Source: Acheta domesticus (taxonomy: Eukaryota; Arthropoda; Insecta; Orthoptera; Gryllidae). Taken from it: 64,000 bases of DNA. The notes under the pieces are model-generated. The model had not been told where the DNA came from. It searched no databases and was given only the letters and a program-made list of their open reading frames with translations. Positions within the stretch are counted from its first letter, which is position 1. The number at the start of each line of letters is the position of its first letter. The position numbers and the translations under genes were made by a program. Below are positions 20,999 to 32,799 of this stretch, piece by piece. The DNA is taken from positions 162,685,683 through 162,749,682 of the forward strand of contig JAHLJT010009436.1 of assembly GCA_031308135.1 (NCBI GenBank), written 5' to 3'.

Positions 20999-21385
20999 AA
21001 GATATTTTCTGCCCAATCAGAGGATGTTTTCGAGGCCGAGAAAAGAGTGAGAGAGGGGCTGGTTATCGCTCCCTCTCGCTTTAATTTTGCGTCGAAAAGG
21101 GGCAGTTATTAACGACCGGGGGGGTGTGAGGGGCTAGGAATCTCTAGGGAGGTTGACGGAAGAGTTCCAGGCGTCGTGGAAAAATACTGAAGGGGTCGTG
21201 TGCAGAGCGGCTACCCAGAGTTGGGGCACACGTGTCCGCGACGAATTATGGAGCGAAGGGTGCCGACACCGTGGCGCCTCGCCTGGCCCTCGGGTCGCCC
21301 CCGTGGCGCCTCGCATCTCTCGCGTCGCCGCCTGCGTGGAGTTATTTTGCGGCAGAATAAACTTGAATCTATTCGGTATCACTAC
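20999..21385. other. 387-bp unshared overhang between gap and copy 2
   Basis: GC-balanced sequence with no counterpart at 1716-2102, where an allelic left flank would lie. It carries a short direct repeat CCGTGGCGCCTCGC (about 21270 and 21300). It may be a haplotype-specific insertion, a read-end chimera, or the true left flank of a genuine second copy. No gene is recognised. Confidence 0.6.
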
Positions 21386-21639
21386 AATATATTAGCATAT
21401 TTTATAACTTATATAAGATAATATATTTTATAAACTGTCTTAAAAGAACAAGATATTTTAATTCAGCTGCGCCAATTCCAATCTCTGTCCGCGACTCCGC
21501 TTATCGCCATCTCTCGGCGACGCGGCGAAGAAGTACCGTCGGTCGCAAGCTTTGCCGAAATAAAGCGGGTCCGTGTCTTAGCACGCGGTGCTTCTTCAGT
21601 TTATCATTTCGTGACACCGTAATTAATTAAATTTCGAAG

Positions 21640-22320
21640 AAGCCAACGCCGCTGCCTCCACCGCGCCCGTTGCTTCCGCCTCCACCGCCAGCAACCCGCT
21701 TGCTGTGCCCGCCGTCCCCGGCCGCTGTCGCCCTTGCAGCCCCATCTCGGTGGCCATTCCCCCGCTTCCCCTCCACCCTTCTGCCCTTCACCCCGTTGCG
21801 GTCACTCATACTGCGTTTCCCGCACAGCTTCCCCGCCCTCTCACGTTCCCACAACCTCGCTTCTCCGCCATCACGCTTTACAGCCACCCGCTATCCTGAC
21901 CTATGTCCCCGCCTTCCGACTTCCCCGTTACTTGATTTCCTTGCCACTGGATTTCCACGCCACCCGACTTCCCCGCTATCCAACATCCCAGCTACCCGAC
22001 TTACCCGGCATCGGACCTCCTCGCCACCCGGCTTCCCCGCCACCCGATATCTCCACCACCCGCCATCCTAGCTCTTACTTTCCCCACCTGTCTTCCCCCT
22101 CCACTTCAAGACTTCCCCGCTACAATTCCCTGTCAACCAAGTTCCCCGACAACCGATATCTCCACCACCCGACATCCTAGCGCTTACTTTCCCCACCTGT
22201 CTTCCCGTCCCTCCACTTCAAGACTTCCCCGCTACAATTCTCCCGCCAACCGAGTTCCCCGACAACCGATATCTCCCGCTTCCCCGCCACCCAGTTTCCC
22301 CGCTACCTCGGCGTCGTCGC
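21640..22320. repeat. C-rich pyrimidine minisatellite, copy 2 with extra unit
   Basis: Counterpart of 2355-2930. The block beginning with GATATCTCC starts at 22046, again at 22155, and its next occurrence is at 22268. This gives two successive units of 109 and 113 bp where copy 1 has one of 112 bp. It is a variable-number tandem repeat embedded in the C-rich array. Confidence 0.75.
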
Positions 22321-23674
22321 CCTTCTCTCCCCGCTCCGTCATCTTCCTCTTCACCACCATCGTTGCCAAGCCAGCGCTGCTGGAGAGGAGGGCAAAGGCA
22401 GCTGCAGTTGCCGGAGCAAGCACGCGAGCAGCCGCCAGGTGCCGCCGATATTACGATCACCGTCACTTCCCCGCACGTCCCAAGACAGGCTGCTTTCGGA
22501 ACACCTGAGTGACTTCATGACCCAATAGGTTTTGGGTCTGTTCTTTTGGTGGAGAGGATACAGAGTATCCTCAGATACGGGGCACATAAACACGTTTGGA
22601 CGCTGATCATTTTGAAATACTTCAGTACTCAGAATGGCAAAATAGCAACTTACGTCACATTGTCCGTTACCCGAACTGCCGAGAGATATTCATAAGATAC
22701 ATTCAAGTCCCTTTACATATCTCGGTGATCCAACACCTCACACAGAGTAGAAGTATATTGAATCATGATAACACGTCACTATACTGTATAGCTTCATCCT
22801 GCTATCTAGCATTTAACTTGCAACTCTTTTTAATTTCACCTTATCACCTTAAGAATTTAGGCTCGACTGTCCTCTTTAAACAACAGTTTACAAAATATTC
22901 GATTCTGTATTTTATGAAATTCTCAGTTTTCTAATTTACTTATGATATATTCTTTTTAATATATGTTTTATTTTCGAATTTAAATAAAATTATTTTTTCA
23001 ATACAATGCATTTTACAGTTGCACCTAATCTTCTTCTCCCTTATCTTCATTGTTTTCTCTTTTCTCTCTCCCTCGTCTTTTTCCTTCCTTGCAATCTACA
23101 TAACGTAATATAGAGAATTTATGATCATGCTGCGGAAAGACTTGCGACCTAAAAACTCTGATAATGTGGGACACTGATATCGAAAAAGTGAAAAAAACAG
23201 AATGTAGTGAATTATTTCCTGTATGACACTATATTGTCAGAATCCTAGCTTTGTGGTTGCTTGATACCAATAATTATTTTCCGAAAACAACTCCGTCCGC
23301 CTGCCGCCTTGCCTCCTTGCCGTGTGTCCTTCCGCCTTACTGTCCGTCTAGCTGTCCTCGCCCTTCTTTTTCCATTTTTCCTTTCTCTCCCCCTCTCGCC
23401 CTTTATAATTTTCATGCAACTGCGCATCCACAAGCCTTTACCGTGGTCGTATCTGAGGCTCCCTTCTACCGTCCCCCACTCATGGACTGGACTCGTTGCC
23501 TCCGTCGTTGATTCTGTCGGGAGCGAAGCGTTGTGGTAATGTCTGCGGAGTACCGGCGGTCAGTGATCAATTTTAATTCCCAAACTGGACTTAATGGAGC
23601 TTAATGACTATATTTCACGTGAAACCTATGCAAGTAATAAGAGCAAAAGAGTTTATACCACCCTTATACGTCCA

Positions 23675-23895
23675 ACGGTGGCGGATTTTCTAGCTGGATA
23701 GCCAGGCCGAATTCACGTGCTTTCTGGAGGAGAATTCTAGCTGCCGGCTACTCCAATCAGTAGTTTTCCGTAGTTTCTCGGAATACTTTTTGGCGAATGC
23801 CGGAGCAGGATTCGGTATTGTTCCCTCCTCTTACTTCACACACACACACAAACAAAAGCTTCCGTCCGCGACACTACCACACATGTCGGGATACT
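23675..23895 (+). mobile_element. SINE family A, 5'-middle fragment of a split copy
   Basis: Matches the SINE at 7007-7532 from the GGCGGATTTTC segment after the tRNA-like head, through GAGAATTCTAGCTG and GAATGCCGGAGCAG, to the ACACTACCACACATG stretch. Similarity stops near 23895 and resumes at about 24318. The interval (23896-24317) is AT-rich and may be a nested insertion. Confidence 0.6.
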
Positions 23896-24317
23896 ATGTA
23901 TTTATTTGGTCAAAAAACAGTAAAAACTGCATATGACGTTTGGGGGAAGAGATTATATGCCCACATTTTCTTGAGCCCGAAATTTAAAAAAAGCAAAATT
24001 AGCAACATTTGAAAAACTAGAAAAAAGAATTTAGAAAAATTATTATTTTAAAAAAATAGAAAATTGAAACATTTTTGTTCCCGAGTTATAGAAAATCAAT
24101 TTCAACGGTGAATGAGCTGCTGATTTATTTTTTCTGCGTTGCTAACAAAATAGTAACGAACATCAGTTCTACTCCTACCACTACAAGCAAAAGGAGTGCT
24201 CAACAAAACGTGCGCACAGTGAAGCTGCATTTACGTCCAGAAGCAAAACAAGGGGCCATCTCAGCATTTGCTCAATGGATCAGGGAAAGTGGACAAAAAC
24301 CTGAACGAGATAGGGAT

Positions 24318-24500
24318 CACTAGTCGGAATATTGTTTCGACTGAGCGGTGTCCTGGTGATGGAGATATCTGGAGTGGAGAATTATCCGCAGACGTGTAGG
24401 TCGGCATCGGATATCTCTTCCCAGCGGAGAAGGAACACCGCCACCTCGAGGAATAAAAACGTTAATACGAACCGCCACTAAATAGTTTACACTAATGATC
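24318..24500 (+). mobile_element. SINE family A, 3' fragment of a split copy
   Basis: Matches the 3' third of the SINE: GGTCGGC...GGAT, the CACCGCCACCTC segment and the ACTAATGA segment near the tail, compared with 7411-7495. Confidence 0.5.
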
Positions 24501-24566
24501 GTAGCATTTAACGTGACCCGACCGATTCGATCGAACGTGATAACGTGACGTGGTAACATCTACGGA

Positions 24567-24886
24567 TTCGATGGTGTAACGGTTACCGTTACACCATAGT
24601 GTCATATCCAAGTTCGCGGGTTCAAACCCGATCGAAGCCGTGGATTTTTAAGGGCGAAAAAATCCTTCGTACGCCTTCCTTCGGAGGGGAAGTAAAGCCG
24701 GCTGTCCCATGTTAGTAGATTGCATGTAAAAGATCCTCAAGCCTAAATGACGCCTCTGAGCTAAATTCAAATCGCCTGTTTCGTCGCCCGAGATAATACC
24801 TTCTTTCTCCGCTAGTCGGTGAAATGAGCGTAGTGAAATTTGCGTGGTCAGACGGAAGAGCGGGCCTGATGGCCCGAGTCTCGCCA
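24567..24886 (+). mobile_element. Second tRNA-derived SINE (family B)
   Basis: The head TCGATGGTGTAACGGTTA followed by B box GGTTCAAACCC (24619-24629) resembles a tRNA gene, but the anticodon arm is disrupted. The body contains GGGCGAAAAAATCC and CTTCGGAGGGGAAGTAAAGC. From memory this kind of body is widespread in arthropod repeats. The 3' end lies near the right edge of the copy-2-only block. It is unrelated to family A. Confidence 0.65.
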
Positions 24887-25218
24887 CGTAAAATAAGGCA
24901 TTAACTAACGACAACATAAATGAAGGAATCAATCAGAAGCATTGTTGCATGTTTCGTTTATGGAACATACGATACGATGTATACTTCGGTCAAATATACT
25001 GAATCGCCGCATGTTATAAATTGGCACCTACTGAGCGAAAATCTTTTAAAAATGATGTGAATATCTGCGTACATAATACTCACGTCGTTTTAATATTTAA
25101 TTATCGTAATGTTCATTACCATAATTGCCTGGAAACCAAAGCCTGAAACCAAAATCCACCACTTTGTATCTGAAGTCCCCAATATGCAGTCAGTGTGAAA
25201 TATAAGTGGCATAGACAT

Positions 25219-25832
25219 TTTTTCCTTGTGTTTGGTCGCTGCAAACTGTGCGGTGGGAGTTAACAGCAATAAGATACCTCATGACTACAAATTGTCCCTT
25301 AATTTTAACAAAAATTGTTTGAAAAATGTAAACAAATACATAAATACAAATTTATTGTATATTATTGCTGTTATCTCCCTCTGCTGTTTCCACAGATCCA
25401 AAAACGGAGTGAATACCTAAGTGTCCACGCTCTCTTTACTCTGACTGTACGCCACTAGGGCGCGAGCACCTTTGTGCATTTCACGTGCGCTATCTATCAC
25501 CGGCGCCTTCGCTCGTGGGAGCCCTCGTTGATTCGCCGACGGACGCGGCGCGGGCGGCGCTTGTTTTGTCTGTGATTCGCACTTAATGCCGCTACTTGTA
25601 GACAAAGCCCGCGCCTCTTCATCCGAGCGCCACCTGGAGATTAATGGACCATTAATCATGGAGGCCCCTTGTGAGCCCTTTAATTGTGCGCACGCGCGCC
25701 CTGCGCCCTGGCGCTCGCTAAGTCTCCGGTCGCCCCGCCGGAAAATGGGCGCCTGCAACAGGCGTATGCTCCACCGAGGGCTGGCGGCCCTCCGGGCTGG
25801 CGTTGGCGGTAGTTGGTGTGGAGTTGTCCGTT
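25219..25832. promoter_or_regulatory. Candidate regulatory block with palindromic Exd-Hox-type site, copy 2
   Basis: Counterpart of 4142-4770. The palindrome is intact at 25639-25657, the minus-strand Exd-Hox match at 25649-25659 and the CACGTG E-box at 25482-25487. Copy 2 lacks part of the GGCGC run after 25544. Three substitutions separate the copies across the ~210 bp that include the palindrome. Confidence 0.35.
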
Positions 25833-26135
25833 GCAGCAACGATCACAGAGTTGATATTTCATTCCGTGCAGCAACGATCACGGTTTTATTTAATTCCGTG
25901 CAGCAACGATCACGGAATTAATATTTCATACCGTGCAGCAACGATCATGGTGTTATTTCATTCCGTGCAGTAACGATCACAGAGCTGATATTTCTTTCCG
26001 TGCAGCAAGGATCACGGTTTTATTTAATTTCGTGCAGAAACGATCATGGAATTGATATTTCATATCGTGCAGCAACGATCACGGAATTGATATTTCATAC
26101 CGTGCAGCAACGATCATGGTGTTATTTCATTCATA
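25833..26135. repeat. 35-bp satellite, about 9 units, copy 2
   Basis: Same satellite as 4771-5205 with about nine units. The missing units correspond to the eighth to eleventh of copy 1, a loss or gain of about 140 bp. Outer units align well, so the change was internal to the array. Confidence 0.85.
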
Positions 26136-27923
26136 TATGATTTGATATTTCATTCATATATGAGACTATTCATGTGGTTGATTTCTCTCACATCTCAGCA
26201 ATCCCCAGTCAGATGTTTTCACCGCCGCGCCGTTGGCTCACCTTCTTGTTAAAGAGCTTGTCAGTGTTCTGCGTTGATCCTGTAACAACTCCTAGGGGAA
26301 TGCAAGACCTAGGGCTTGTTATCCTATGTTTATTTTATTTTTATTAATTTATTTCCACAAATCAGCAATTTTGTTTTATAGAAAATCGTTAAAGTTATGA
26401 CAATACATAATTAAAGACAAAAAAAGCATAAAATACGATACATTCTTGAGTGTAAAAGGAAGTAACATGCATAAATTACAATAATTCTTTTTAATAAACA
26501 AAAATAAGGGGAGCTCTCGAGTTCCTCAATATTGTTTGATACATTTCCAGTATAAATGTTAAATCTTTTATTTATTTTTATTTTTGAGTGATTAATGGGG
26601 CGTGAGCGAGTTGTATGAAATATTTATCATAAGGGGAGCTAGTTTTGATTCGTGATGTTGGGGATGAAAACGTGTCCTTTTATTAGTCTTTCAATACTTC
26701 CTGACTTGTATAACTTCCCGGATCCGTGTCTTTTCCTGTTTGTGTTAGAACTTATTAAATCTTTTCGTAATTTGAAACACTATTTTTTCTAACGAATACG
26801 TGTATCTAAATTTTTTTGTGTCCTAGACTATTGGTAAATACGGAATATAAAGCCAGTTAAAGGTTTTTTTAATAAACTCATTACCATTGATTCATGCGAA
26901 CCAGTGGCGGCTGGTGCTTTGGTTGAATGTTTGCACAACCCTAGATAATTGAAAAAATCTAATAATATATGATTAATACACATTTTACATCTAATGATAT
27001 TCCATATCTGCAGGGGGGATCTTGTCTGCGTAGATGGGCAAGATCTCTGGTGGAGAGATGCAGAGGACCACCCCGACCCTTAGTTTCATGACGGCACTCA
27101 CGCCATTAGCTTCAAGGTGGAGGCAGTGAGTAGGCGATGCTAAGCTCCTGGTTTTAAGCCCCGCTCAATAACCTACCAGTTGAGCATGTGGCGCGTCGAC
27201 CTTTGGGCAAGGTTGGGTGAAGGAGATTCTTCGGAATGCTCTGGAATCCTTATTTAGAAGTACAGCGGGACTCTGAGGTTGCCCAGGTCCCGGTGAAACG
27301 CACGTCGATAGCCTAAAGGTGCAGGTAGTGGGGAGACGGATTGGAGGCTCTGAGCTGCTCGAACATTAGTTCAGGTGGACCCCAATTGGGCTCTTGGCTT
27401 CGTCGTGGCAGTGGCCCGATACTCTGGACAAAGAGGAGGGACTTGTTCCCGGCGCATGAGAGTGTCGCATTGTCGAAACTCCGAGGCTACTAACCCAGAT
27501 AGTAGCTCTGAGCTGGCAGGGGGTCCCATTACTCAGGCGTTGTATGGGGAGGTTGCCGCGAAGGCAAATTGGGCACCAGCCGGATCCGGTTTACCAGACT
27601 TTCGGCGTACTTGTGCGCCGTCGGGGGATTAGAGTAAGAGCTAAAGCTCAGGGACCAAATCCGGGAAATTGTTTCCCCGGGTAGAACAAGATTATGTGTG
27701 GGGTAGTAGCCGAGGCAGGGTGTCACGAATGATATTCAATATTCAAGATATTGCAGGAATATCGATGTATATGAAATCATTTTGAAATCAAAGAGCGTCC
27801 ATCAGGCGCTCTCTCCGGCGTCTCGTGCGCTCATAGGTAGTGCACCATGTCATGCTCATAAGCTCTTTTACTGCGTTTACTCTTTGTCCGCCATTCGCCA
27901 CATGGTCCGCGTTATTTTCGCAC

Positions 27924-28449
27924 GGGAAGAGATGGCTTAGTGCATCAACCTGATGTCACTGCAGTCCCTCTGAGCGGGAGGTCCTAGGTTCGAGTCCCGA
28001 CGGCGGCATGATTTTCGACACTAGCTTGTCAGCTAGGTCGAATTCAGTCGCTGTCTGGAAGAGAATTCTAGCAGCGGCTGCTCTGATCGGTATATTTGCG
28101 TGGTTTCTCCGATCAATACCAGGCGAATACTGGAGCAGTACCCTAAGAAACGGGCCACGGACCGCGCGCGAACTTTCCTTCATCTTCCTCTTACACACAC
28201 ACTTACACTAACACACTACACTACCACACATGCCGGGAGACAGGTCAGGAGCTTACAGCTTGTCCTGGCTGGGGCTGTGCCCCGCTGGTGGGAGATACGT
28301 GGTTGAGGGGAAAACCCCGATAGTTGACGGTAGGTCGGCACCGGATCACGCCATCCAGCGGGAAAAAGATCATCGCCACCTCCCAAGAAAAACTCACGGG
28401 ACTAATGACCTAAGTAGTTGACGCGCCCGGAAACACGAATCAATAAAGA
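27924..28449 (+). mobile_element. Full-length SINE family A, copy 2
   Basis: Counterpart of 7007-7532 with the same 13-bp target duplication (27911-27923 and 28450-28462). A box is at 27933-27943 and B box at 27987-27997. Presence in both copies means the insertion predates their separation. Confidence 0.9.
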
Positions 28450-28866
28450 GTTATTTTCGCACCACAACGAGCCATCGGCTCATAGGACAGGGATCTGTCA
28501 GCAGAGCGAGGCGCACGAAAGGAATACCAATTTTCTCCCTTTGTCTGGAACTAGCTGAAACTTAATTTATCGAATTTTGCGTGTTATTAAAGGGGCAGAA
28601 GTTCAGTCAATTTTTGACGACATTGAATGCATTATGTATGGTGTTTGGAAAATTTACTTTCATTTGATGTTAGCTTGGTTGATTCAGATTGTGCATTCAT
28701 GTTATTGTGTGCATTGATGTGTCCTTTGTGTAAAGCTGTCCTTTCATGACAGTCTCTCTTTCTGTCCCTCTTCTGCAAACTGCGTGTGCAATGATGGTCT
28801 CTGCAGCTATAATATGTGAGCATCGTTGTGAATACGACTGTGCGTGTGGAATATCTGTCATTATTG

Positions 28867-28867
<1 letters not shown>

Positions 28868-28909
<42 letters not shown>
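28868..28909. repeat. (TA)n microsatellite, copy 2
   Basis: Longer allele or paralogue of 7952-7986. Confidence 0.95.
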
Positions 28910-28911
<2 letters not shown>

Positions 28912-30344
28912 AGGTTAGTGAAATTTTATTTCGTTATCATCACCATTAGTAGCATTACTAACAACCAAGATCATGAAGTAAACTAGTGAACTGTGTCCAA
29001 CAGTAGTGCATTATGATTGTTGCAAAATGCTGGAGAGCGATCACGGTATTTTCGAAACCTTCGTTTTCTTGTTGTGTGAATGTTATTGCCGGCACAAACT
29101 GGAGTGCTCAGTGGAAATCAACGCCAGGACCATATGCGCGGGAGGTGAACATACCTGACAAGGACACTGCGCATGATATAATGTAAATAATGTTTGAATA
29201 TAGACTTTTATGAAATGAGATTTTATTAACTTATATCAATTGCTTAGGCTTAATTATACGAGTATATTAGTGTTCTAAATTTTAAAAATTACATTTCCGT
29301 CATTCAGTGGATCTGCTATCGCTAGATTGTTGGGGCATCAACCGCCACTGTTTGGAATTCATAGAAACTAAGTATTTCTAAGTCAAAGTCACGTATGTTA
29401 GTTGAAGATTAACTTTTACAACAAATATAACGTTTGAAGAAAAACATATTATCTTATTTTCTCGAGTATTTTGTACATTATTATTAATTTTCTAATTTGA
29501 AATTTTAAACCATTTTATTGTTACAATATCTAAGTACAACATTTCGGAAAAAACTGTTTACAAGAATAGATACTGAAAATAGTTAAAATTCATTTATCTC
29601 GAATTGTATATAATATAGATCATAACTATGCAGACAGTACATACATACTCAAAACGTATTGCCTTTACCAGTACAAGAGGGACTCGGGAACAGAGAGTGC
29701 AAACAAAAGTGTAAGAAGAAAGTTACCCTTTTAACTATATTCCATTTGTTCATGACGGAATGAATTGTTTTCCGAAACGTTGATCAAGAGTATTTTAACC
29801 ATAAGAAATAATTTAAAATTTTGAAAAATAGTAGAAAAAAAATTGTCGATAATTTAAAAATAATATACAAGAGTCATGTACCTGTGAAGAGAAACTGGAA
29901 CATCATTTAGGAAAAATGCCACCAAGAGAACTCATTAAGAAGAGTAAATACAGAATAACTTACGCTTCAAGTTATTGTAATGTTTCGCACCATAAAACAA
30001 GAATGTTTCAGATGTAAAGCTTACTGTCTAGAAAACATTCTACCAGCGAATAACATGAAACCATTTTTAGAGTGTTTAAAATACTATTTATTCTAACTCA
30101 AATATTTTATTTTAAAGTCGGTGTTTATAACTTCTTTTGCTTGAATATTACGACCTCCCTCGTTCCAGTTTGTATCACTCCTGTACATTCTCATTTCTCT
30201 CTTTCGTGGAGCTGTATTATTTTTCAGGACAATATACTGTTGTCGTGAACCTCAACAATGTATCTGCTTATCACTATTTCCGAGAAAACCTTTTTTTTCT
30301 TTCCTTTTTTCCCTTTTACGTTTGGGCGCAACAAAATATTTCTA

Positions 30345-31060
30345 GCCGCCAGTATATCTCGAAAAATCCGCCGACAAGAGGAGAATTTCGCCGAATCCCG
30401 ATCCGCGGCTCCAATAAGACGCCGGCCGTATGCTGCACCTGCTCGCGCCCGGGATCCTCATCACGTCCTCTCCGCCCCTCCCTCCGCGCCACACACGGCC
30501 CAGCGACGCCGTCGCCTCGCCCGCCCACGCCGCACCTCCCCCCCTCCCTTCGCGCCACACAGCCCAGCGATGGTTGCCCCGCCCACCCACGCCGCACCTC
30601 CCTTCCCCTGCGCTACCCAGTGCTTTCATGCTCCGAGTCGGCTCCGTTCCGCCACCTTCCCTCACTCCTCCTCCGTTCTTCCCTGCCCATGCCCTTCGCT
30701 GGATCCTTCTCACCCGAGTCTTGCTCCACCCGTACTTCTCTTAGCCCTGTTTCTCCGTAACATCTCCTCCACTCCACGAGTCGATCCTCCCCACGTGACT
30801 TCTGCCTTTGCCTTCTCCTCGTCATCGTTCTCCTTGTCCTCCTCCGAATTTCAACTCCCCTTACCCGGATACTATCCACCTCATCCTTACCACTGCTCTG
30901 TGACTCCTGCCCGATCTGTTCCTCTCCATCTCGCACCTTCCCATTCCGATCCCCCACGCTCTCGTTTTTCAGTGCTGTCTCTTCCTGGCCTTCTGTACCC
31001 GCTCTACCCTTCCTACTTACCCCGCTGAGTTCTTGATCACCCGGGTGCCGCGCCATCCTG
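30345..31060. repeat. C-rich low-complexity block, copy 2
   Basis: Counterpart of 9420-10135, with small indels that change every overlapping reading frame. This supports a non-coding nature. Confidence 0.6.
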
Positions 31061-31339
31061 CCACGTCACACATCTGAACCACCCCAGCTTCCTTCGTCCC
31101 GCTCCATATCCGTCTCGCGTCCCACCTGAGTCCTGTTCCGGTTTGCCCCGCCCCACTGTGCGCGTCGCGCCACCGCCGCAGTGCTCGGAGCCCTTGCTCT
31201 AACTCGGCGCTGTTGTGGACGCGTTGTGGGGGAGGAGGGATATGCGCTCGGGCAGCCGGCGAGAACGCGCTATTCCGACCCGCGCGGGATACGACGCCGC
31301 CGCCGCCGCCGCCGTCGCCGCATGTGCCGGTTGAAGGAG

Positions 31340-31960
31340 ATGAGACGGGAAGGGGCTGGGCGATACGGAACTGGACGCAGAGGGGCGGTGTGGGGCGGAC
31401 CAGGGAACGGAAAGAGGTGTGGTGCGATCCGGGGCGAAATGGGACGGATCAGGGCGGAGGTGGACAGAGCGGGGCGGAAGCGGAGGGAACGGGGAAGAGC
31501 GGTGCGGAGCGTGACGGAGCGGTGCGGGGAGGGGCGGTGCGGTGCGGGGCGGGGCGGGGCGGAGCAGGACGGAGCGGTGCGGAGCGGGACGGAGCGGGGA
31601 AGGGCGGGATAGAGCGGTGCGGTGTGCTGCGGAGCGGAGTGGGGAAGGGCGGGACAGAGCGGGACGAAGCGGGACAGAGGGACGGAGCGGGGAAGAGCGA
31701 GGTGGGGAAGAACTGGATGGAGCGAGGCGGGGCAGAGCTGGGAAGAGCGGACGGAGCGGTGCGGAGTGGCACGGAGTGGTGCGGAGTGGGGTGGGGAAGA
31801 GCGGGACGGAGCGGTGCGACGGGCAGTGCGGAGCGGGGAGGAACGAGGAAGAGCGGGGCGGAGCGGGGGAAAACGGGGCGGAACGAGGTGGAGCTGGACC
31901 GTACAGGGTAAAGGACGGAACGGGATCGGGGAAGGGGTGGGCGGAGTGGAGCGGAGTGGG
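31340..31960 (+). repeat. GNGCG pentamer satellite, large array, copy 2
   Basis: Same array as 10425-11075 with several block gains and losses of units. Confidence 0.9.
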
Positions 31961-32799
31961 AGAGGCACAAACAAGGTCAAAAGTATTCTCTGGCCATAAC
32001 CACATTCAGAGATGGTCATTTGGCCTGCACAGTCTTAGAAGGCTAAATTTCCTAAGTAGAACGAGATCACTTTGTCAAGTTTCATTTACAAGAACCGGAC
32101 AATAGGAATTCTCGTCGTTCTTGCTGGCTAGGCCTCGGAAGGGGCACGCGCACTGCTAGTGAAATATATACGTAGGTGTCTGTAAAAGATCGAATCTGTC
32201 ATTTTCGGTTGTTCTCCTCAGAAACGGCAGTATCACCGCCGCGTGTTCTGTGCAAAAATTGTTTGTGACGGGCCACCCTCGGAGCTGACTGACCTCAGCG
32301 TATTTCTCAGGCAGCGCTTCACTTTGGTGTACTGTGGTTAACTTAGAGGATTTTAGTGAGATGAGGAAAGGGAGGGCAGTTTCCTCAAAAGAAGTCTGGT
32401 TTCAGCCAATGCATCGTTTATTACAGATAGAGAGAGGGGAAACGATAGACCAGGTGAGGGAATGTACAGGGAGTCGAGCTCAGACGTGGCGGCCTCTTAC
32501 CCCATCACTCCGTGGTCCAGGCGCGGCGAAGACGACAGCAGCGGCGGCGGCGGAGCTCTGTGAACGCGTCATCATGGGTGAGCGTTTCTGATGTACTGGT
32601 GCAGGTCGTTTCACAGTCCTCACTCGCATGTCACTCCTCTGACTCGCATGTCAATCGCAAGTGACTCGCATGTCCTCCTGGCTCCGCGGAGCCCGTATGC
32701 ATTGGCCCTCGCTTGCTTGCGGCAGCACTTTTTATTTTCTCGTATACGTACGTATACACGGAGTGATACACATAGTATAGGGAAAGTTATGTACTGCTG

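Larger units (their letters stand above)
23255..24886. other. ~1.6-kb segment present only in copy 2
   Basis: Copy 1 joins directly across this interval near 3866-3870 (GTGG|CACGTAAAA). The block holds C-rich low-complexity DNA (23290-23420), a split SINE family A remnant and a second tRNA-derived SINE. No obvious target duplication brackets the whole block, so it may be ancestral sequence deleted from copy 1, with only short microhomology at the junction, rather than one insertion. Confidence 0.7.

Noticed and set aside
19814..21112. 400-codon frames running across the gap
   Set aside because: They consist of undetermined residues through 1000 N.
24567..24640. A functional tRNA gene with GGTTCAAACCC
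   Set aside because: The anticodon arm is disrupted and the sequence continues into a SINE body.
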